A stretch of 64,000 bases of DNA from Phialocephala subalpina (lineage: Eukaryota > Ascomycota > Leotiomycetes > Helotiales > Mollisiaceae), in NCBI GenBank assembly GCA_900073065.1, contig FJOG01000023.1:810179-874178 (forward strand). Reading direction: 5' to 3'. The translations under genes and the position numbers were made by a program. Under the pieces are notes generated by a model, which saw only the letters and a program-made list of their open reading frames with translations, did not search any database and was not told where the DNA came from. Position 1 is the stretch's first letter. Each line of letters begins with the position of its first letter. Positions 59,860 to 64,000 of this stretch are shown here, piece after piece.

Positions 59860-61019
59860 TTAAGAGTACCACATACTGATCAGCTCCTCACTAACCGCAG
59901 AGGGAGTCAAGACACCAGACTCTGTAATGAGAGCTGAGACCAATGCAGGAGGCTATGTGATATTAGGAAAGTTTTTATCCAGCAGAGGTACACTTACAGT
60001 GAAGTCCACAGCGTCCCCAATAGAACGCAACTTCAACATATCCATTGCTGGGTTGAAGTATTCTTCCTTCTCATTCGCCATCGGCGTTTTCTCCACAAAG
60101 TCCATCTCTGGGGAGGCCTTCTCATCGTACGTTGTGAACTCAATAACCTCCTGATCAATACCCAAATCATACTGTCCCAATGGATACAGTCTCACAAACT
60201 TATGACTCTCCGCTGCAACATAAAACGGCTTCCCTGCCGCCTTGGCCAACAACGCAATCTGGTACGTCCCCAACCTCGAAATAATGCCACCATTCTCAAC
60301 CACTCCCTCCGCACCCATAATGACCAAGTTGACCTTGCCCATGGCATAACCCACTGCACCCTCACTAATCGTCGCAACCGGGACACCTTTTGCTCTCAAC
60401 GAAGAGACAACGGCCCTGCTTTCTGATCCTCGCGCATCGTTCATCACATAAATAACCTTGAACCTCACATTCCCACTACTCTTACTCGCCTCCGCCGCCT
60501 TCCCAAGCAAAGTCCCAACAACCCTCGATCCCCCATGCGTAAGCACCACACTCCCATCCCTCACAAAATGCTGCCCATACGCCGCAATCCTCTCCCTCGC
60601 CGCCTTCGCCCTATTAACAAACAATCTCCCATTACTCAAAAGATGCTGTCTGACCGTCTCGAAATTACCCGTACTAGTAGGTTTCAGAGAATTGATCATG
60701 TAGCGTTGAAAGAGATCTGTGCCTGCGGAGAGGGATATCGAGTTGGGGATTCGCGATTTGAGGTAGTCGGATTGGGTTTTTACTAGGTCGAGGGTTTCGT
60801 AGACGGTGACGGCCCGGGATTGACCGAGGAGTTCGATAAGCGCTTCTATTGCGGCGACGGGCATGGTGAGGTCGGGATCTTCACGGAGGAGACGGTGGTA
60901 GGTTTCTACGATACTGGAGGGTGTGAGTCAGTGTCCGCAATGCTGCTTTGGAGATTGAGGAAGAAGTACTTGAAAGATTTCGACTTCGCGTTTGCGGGTA
61001 TGTTGCCTAGGGAAGCCAT
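59860..61019 (-). CDS. GCN3: Translation initiation factor eIF2B subunit alpha
   Basis: Regulatory subunit of eIF2B, the guanine-nucleotide exchange factor for eIF2. It senses phosphorylated eIF2 and so mediates general amino-acid control. Exons on the complement are 60970-61019, 59998-60913 and 59860-59919, total 1026 nt, 341 aa. Exon 1 gives SKSF, joining to NIVETYHRLLREDPDLTMPV. The core has the Rossmann-like IF2B fold with VVLTHGGSRVVGTLL, VYVMNDARGSESR-type residues, VNLVIMGAEGVVENGGI and PFYVAAESHKF. Exon 3 encodes GVLTPSAVSEELI, the invariant C-terminus. Its acceptor is the second AG in ACAGAG; using the first would stop translation four codons later. The exact N-terminus is less certain because further upstream exons cannot be excluded. 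It is divergent from the NECAP gene. Confidence 0.9.
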
Positions 61020-61532
61020 TCTGTTTAATGCTGGTGGGTGTCCTGAAAGAGGTGGTGGTGTTGTGCTGCCTTCGTAGGGCTGTGACACTGCTGGATTTAA
61101 AGTCAACGAGGGGCCATGGAATTTTTGACGGCTCAAGCACTAAGTGTGTAGTGGCTTCGTAGGTTCCGCAAGGGGTTACTTACAAGTGCTGTCCATGGTT
61201 ACTTTTTCTTGTCCGATCAAATGCAACGCGAAGAGAATGGAATGGCCAAAGTGAAGGTACAGGAGGTGAACTGTGTTTTGGATTCAAGATTGACTCGATT
61301 ACAAGGATAAAGCTCGTCTGCACGTGATGTCACTTTCAAGCCCCTCTTGCGAGACCCTGAGCGCATGCTGCCCTGGGAGCTTTGATTGGAGGCAGCTTGA
61401 TGACATTTATTCCAAACTTCATGCTTCGAATCCCTCATTCCTTTTCATGAGAACGATCCCTTCTGCAATCATCTACTGATAGATGCTACTCCTTCGAAGC
61501 TAGACCTCACTTCAAGTCCCAAAAGTTCCAGA
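61020..61532. promoter_or_regulatory. Divergent promoter region between GCN3 and the NECAP gene
   Basis: About 510 bp between the two start codons. An antisense frame continues upstream of the GCN3 start (to 61136) and might be a longer N-terminus or 5' UTR. No specific element is identified. Confidence 0.45.
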
Positions 61533-62333
61533 ATGGAGCCTTCAATCGACCCCGCAACAGGACGTCCGCTCCCCGCAGACGCCATCCAACGAATCCTCTT
61601 CATCGCTACCACCGTCCACGTCTACCAAATCCCGCCTCTCGCCAGCACGAAAGGCTACGTGGCAGCATCATGGACAGCAGATAATAACAAGCGTCAAATC
61701 TTCACTGCTCGATTACGAATACTCGAAACAGCGATCCCTACGGCTTCTGGCGAGAACTTGAAGACAGATCTATTACTTGAAGATCCTAGTAATGGACAAC
61801 TATTCGCCGCAGCTCCTTATACACAACCAAGTGTAGTTGAGCAGGTATTAGACTCGAGCAGATTCTTTGCTGTGAGGGTTGAGGGAGAGGGTGGTAGGAA
61901 GGCGGTTTTGGGAGTAGGATTTGAGGAACGGAGTGAGGCATTCGATTTCAGCGTTGCGTTACAGGAGGTTAGGAAGACTTTAGGATTCGAAGATAATGGA
62001 AAAGCTGGTGGGAAGAAGCCGGTAAAGGAAGAAAAGAAAGAGGAGAAGAGAGATTTCAGTCTGAAGGAGGGAGAGACGATCACAGTCAATATCGGCGGAA
62101 GGGCAGGAAGGAGGAATCCACCGAAAGAGAAAGAGGAGTCACTTCAGAGCTTGGGGAGCTTCTCATTACCACCACCTCCGGGAGGAGGATCTTTGGGGTC
62201 TTTCCTACCTCCACCACCAAGTGCTTCGGAATTGAAGGCACAGAAGAGACTCAGTCAGACATTCGAGCCGCCGAATCCGAGTACGATAGGGGATATGGGA
62301 TTTGATGATGGGGAGTTCGGGGAATTCCAATAG
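61533..62333 (+). CDS. NECAP-type adaptin-ear-binding coat-associated protein, 266 aa
   Basis: Accessory protein of clathrin-coated vesicles that binds the AP-2/AP-1 adaptor. Single exon from ATG (AGAATGGA) to TAG. Residues about 16-160 form the PH-like PHear domain (DUF1681): RILFIATTVHVYQIPP, GYVAASWTADN, then FFAVRVEGEGGRKAVLGVGF and RSEAFDFSVALQEV. A Lys/Glu-rich linker leads to GETITVNIGG, a conserved NECAP motif. The C-terminal third is Pro/Gly-rich (SLGSFLPPPPSA) and ends in an acidic, Phe-containing peptide (DDGEFGEFQ) resembling the short motifs by which such proteins engage adaptor ears. Length and order are standard. Confidence 0.92.
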   Translation: MEPSIDPATGRPLPADAIQRILFIATTVHVYQIPPLASTKGYVAASWTADNNKRQIFTARLRILETAIPTASGENLKTDLLLEDPSNGQLFAAAPYTQPSVVEQVLDSSRFFAVRVEGEGGRKAVLGVGFEERSEAFDFSVALQEVRKTLGFEDNGKAGGKKPVKEEKKEEKRDFSLKEGETITVNIGGRAGRRNPPKEKEESLQSLGSFSLPPPPGGGSLGSFLPPPPSASELKAQKRLSQTFEPPNPSTIGDMGFDDGEFGEFQ

Positions 62334-64000
62334 CAACAAAAAGGCTCCCATGTGGATCTTATGTTCATTCTCGTTATACCCAAGCTATTGTCCTGGCCGT
62401 AGGTTGATGCTGCATTTTCGGCCCACTGACGAAGATACATACCACCTCGTGCCTTCAACACTGGGACTGCCTCAGAAATTCCGTACGTAAGGACAACTTA
62501 GACAGCGAGGAGCACAAAACCCGATAAGTTGGAATTGATCATGGCACAGGTGGTTCTTGTTTCCGCTGAAAAAATCATCTAGTGCTTGCTCTCTCGCGTG
62601 GCAGGCTCACTTGATCGTTCACACTCGTTGGTGTAATCGAGTGGTAGCATCTTGTGTTGGCAGGGGACTTATTGATGTTACTTTTCATCATTTATACTCG
62701 TTGTATGGAATGCAACTTACGCAATGAACCTTGGGAGTGAGAGCCTTTGTCCAACGTACTTCGCTATCTCATCCAATAATCGCTCGGTTGGCACATCTTA
62801 AGTCGAACTTTACATCCTATGCCATCTCATCCGATAGCACCGTGCCCTCTCTTCGACCTTCTATCCTTCGAATAGGGGAATAAGGTTGTATGTTCGAGCG
62901 CTTTGGGATGGACAGTCCCAACTGGTATCTGGGAGTACTCGGTATTCTTGGGATCTGGGCGACGTCTCCCTCTCCACTCTGAGCGGCGACAAATTCAACA
63001 GCCTTTCCAGCATCAGTTTTAACTTTCAAATTTCCACTCCCGTCCTTGAAATTTGAAACTCACCTTGTCGTTGACGAAACTAATATTTAATTCTCTAATA
63101 GTATTAATCATAAACAGACTTGCAACTTAGATGCAGCTATAGCTCAAGACTTTGCTGGTTTCCTTCTTCACGGCTCTAGCACCTTGCTCTTGGGTCTTGC
63201 CATCATCGCCTTCCTTCTCGCCCGTCTCACTCTCCTTTGATTTTTAAAAGAAAGGACTGGAATGAAGGAAGGTAGGTCAGGTCGAAGGACTCGGGAGAGA
63301 GTCCGACTGTGATTCGACTTGAGCCGGGGTGGAGGGGTTTGTGGGTTTGTCGCAGGGTTGGGGGCGGGCGCAAGGTCTCCTGAAGGTAAGTGTGCTGGCC
63401 GAATCTTACCCCAGTTCCTCGTTATCAAAGCCTAGCAGCCCGAGTCCTGGTGACCATTGAACTCGATGTTGTGTATACACCCCAGATGAGTAAGCTTCGT
63501 CGTCTGTCGAGTTGTTGGAAGGGCATGTTTTGAGCGGAACTCGCATGCTTGTTCCTTCAAGTTGTTGATGAATTGGTGATTTTAGCTGTAGTATGGATCT
63601 GGTTTTGACTTTTATGTTGGGAAGCTGTTGGTATCGGTTGTGCGGGAAGGCGTGAAGTTGACGTTGAGTGAGTGGTAGACGGAGAGGGTGGTTACCCGAA
63701 GAAGCTTTTGGGGATGTCTTTTTGGGTGCTATCTATATAGGACAATCTATAAAGCTAATGCTCGTTGATCAAAGGATACATCAGTATGACACTTAGATAT
63801 AGGTGTAACTGTGGGAGACAACTCACAAGTAAGGGGAATCCATTCACGGGCGCTGGAATGACGGTATGCATGATGCAATGTGGTAGGTATTCAATCTGTA
63901 GAGCTTGTGTTCCAGTCATCCATTTACAAGGCTTTGGCCCGCAACCCCCCCTCCCCTTCGTGAGTACTGGCAATTGTGGAGCCACGTAGTGCATTGAGAG
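62334..64000. other. Right-end region without a supported gene, 1.67 kb
   Basis: Contains the NECAP 3' flank and only short frames. A plus frame at 63765-63989 is Cys-rich (CNCGRQL, later CGRYSICRAC) but is covered by an equally open minus frame and runs close to the window edge. A minus frame at 63168-63428 is Pro/Arg-rich without features. A weak tRNA D-arm-like string near 62632 has no matching B box. Confidence 0.45.

Noticed and set aside
62625..62680. tRNA-like D-arm string (GGTGTAATCGAGTGGTAGCA)
   Set aside because: No B box (GGTTCGA-like), no matching acceptor stem or anticodon stem follows.
63765..63989. Cys-rich 74-codon frame near the right edge
   Set aside because: An equally long minus frame covers it, codon bias is absent and the Cys spacing matches no zinc-binding family I know.

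Overview
This window is nuclear DNA of a filamentous ascomycete. The evidence is the gene set (fungal-type MET5 sulfite reductase, external NADH dehydrogenase with an EF-hand, fungal URK1 and GCN3, a secreted LysM protein), short GT-AG introns of about 45-165 bp with CTAAC/CTGAC-like branch sites close to the acceptor, and two transposon relics with C-to-T type damage like repeat-induced point mutation (RIP). A Leotiomycete is my guess, but I cannot prove the class from sequence alone. Exon boundaries were worked out by hand from splice signals, reading phase and known family sequences.

Layout. 0-14 kb holds ordinary metabolic and housekeeping genes: the end of an unidentified gene, a small hypothetical gene, MET5 (minus), NDE1-like dehydrogenase (minus), GID8 (minus) and, divergent from it, URK1 (plus, ten exons). 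MET5 carries an exact 250-bp tandem duplication that breaks its frame. Removing one copy restores a clean 1505-codon product.

14.5-37.2 kb is one gene, over a third of the window. It encodes a predicted secreted protein of about 7,542 residues: signal peptide, roughly 6,900 residues of Ser/Thr-rich, almost Cys-free mucin-like sequence, a Pro/Gly/Tyr/Asn tandem-repeat segment, a short conserved-looking domain and three C-terminal LysM domains. The second exon is 21.7 kb without a stop.

37-48.8 kb is the least stable part: a possible decayed gene, an intact TTC27/EMW1-type TPR gene, a 2.7-kb Ginger-like DNA transposon relic (TIRs, 4-bp TSD, integrase-like transposase), a 1.4-kb Tc1/mariner-like relic (TIRs, TA target site), and a divergent histone H3/CENP-A-like gene of uncertain integrity, followed by AT-rich DNA and an orphan reading-frame fragment.

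48.8-62.3 kb returns to housekeeping: a GYF-domain protein (minus), a Gly/His-rich protein (plus), an ELO-type elongase with an unusual histidine box (minus), a glycine-zipper protein (plus), eIF2B alpha/GCN3 (minus) and NECAP (plus). The last 1.7 kb shows no gene I can support. I see no gene cluster acting in one pathway; the genes look like independent neighbours. The main candidates for new biology are the giant LysM mucin and the H3-like histone-fold gene next to the transposons.
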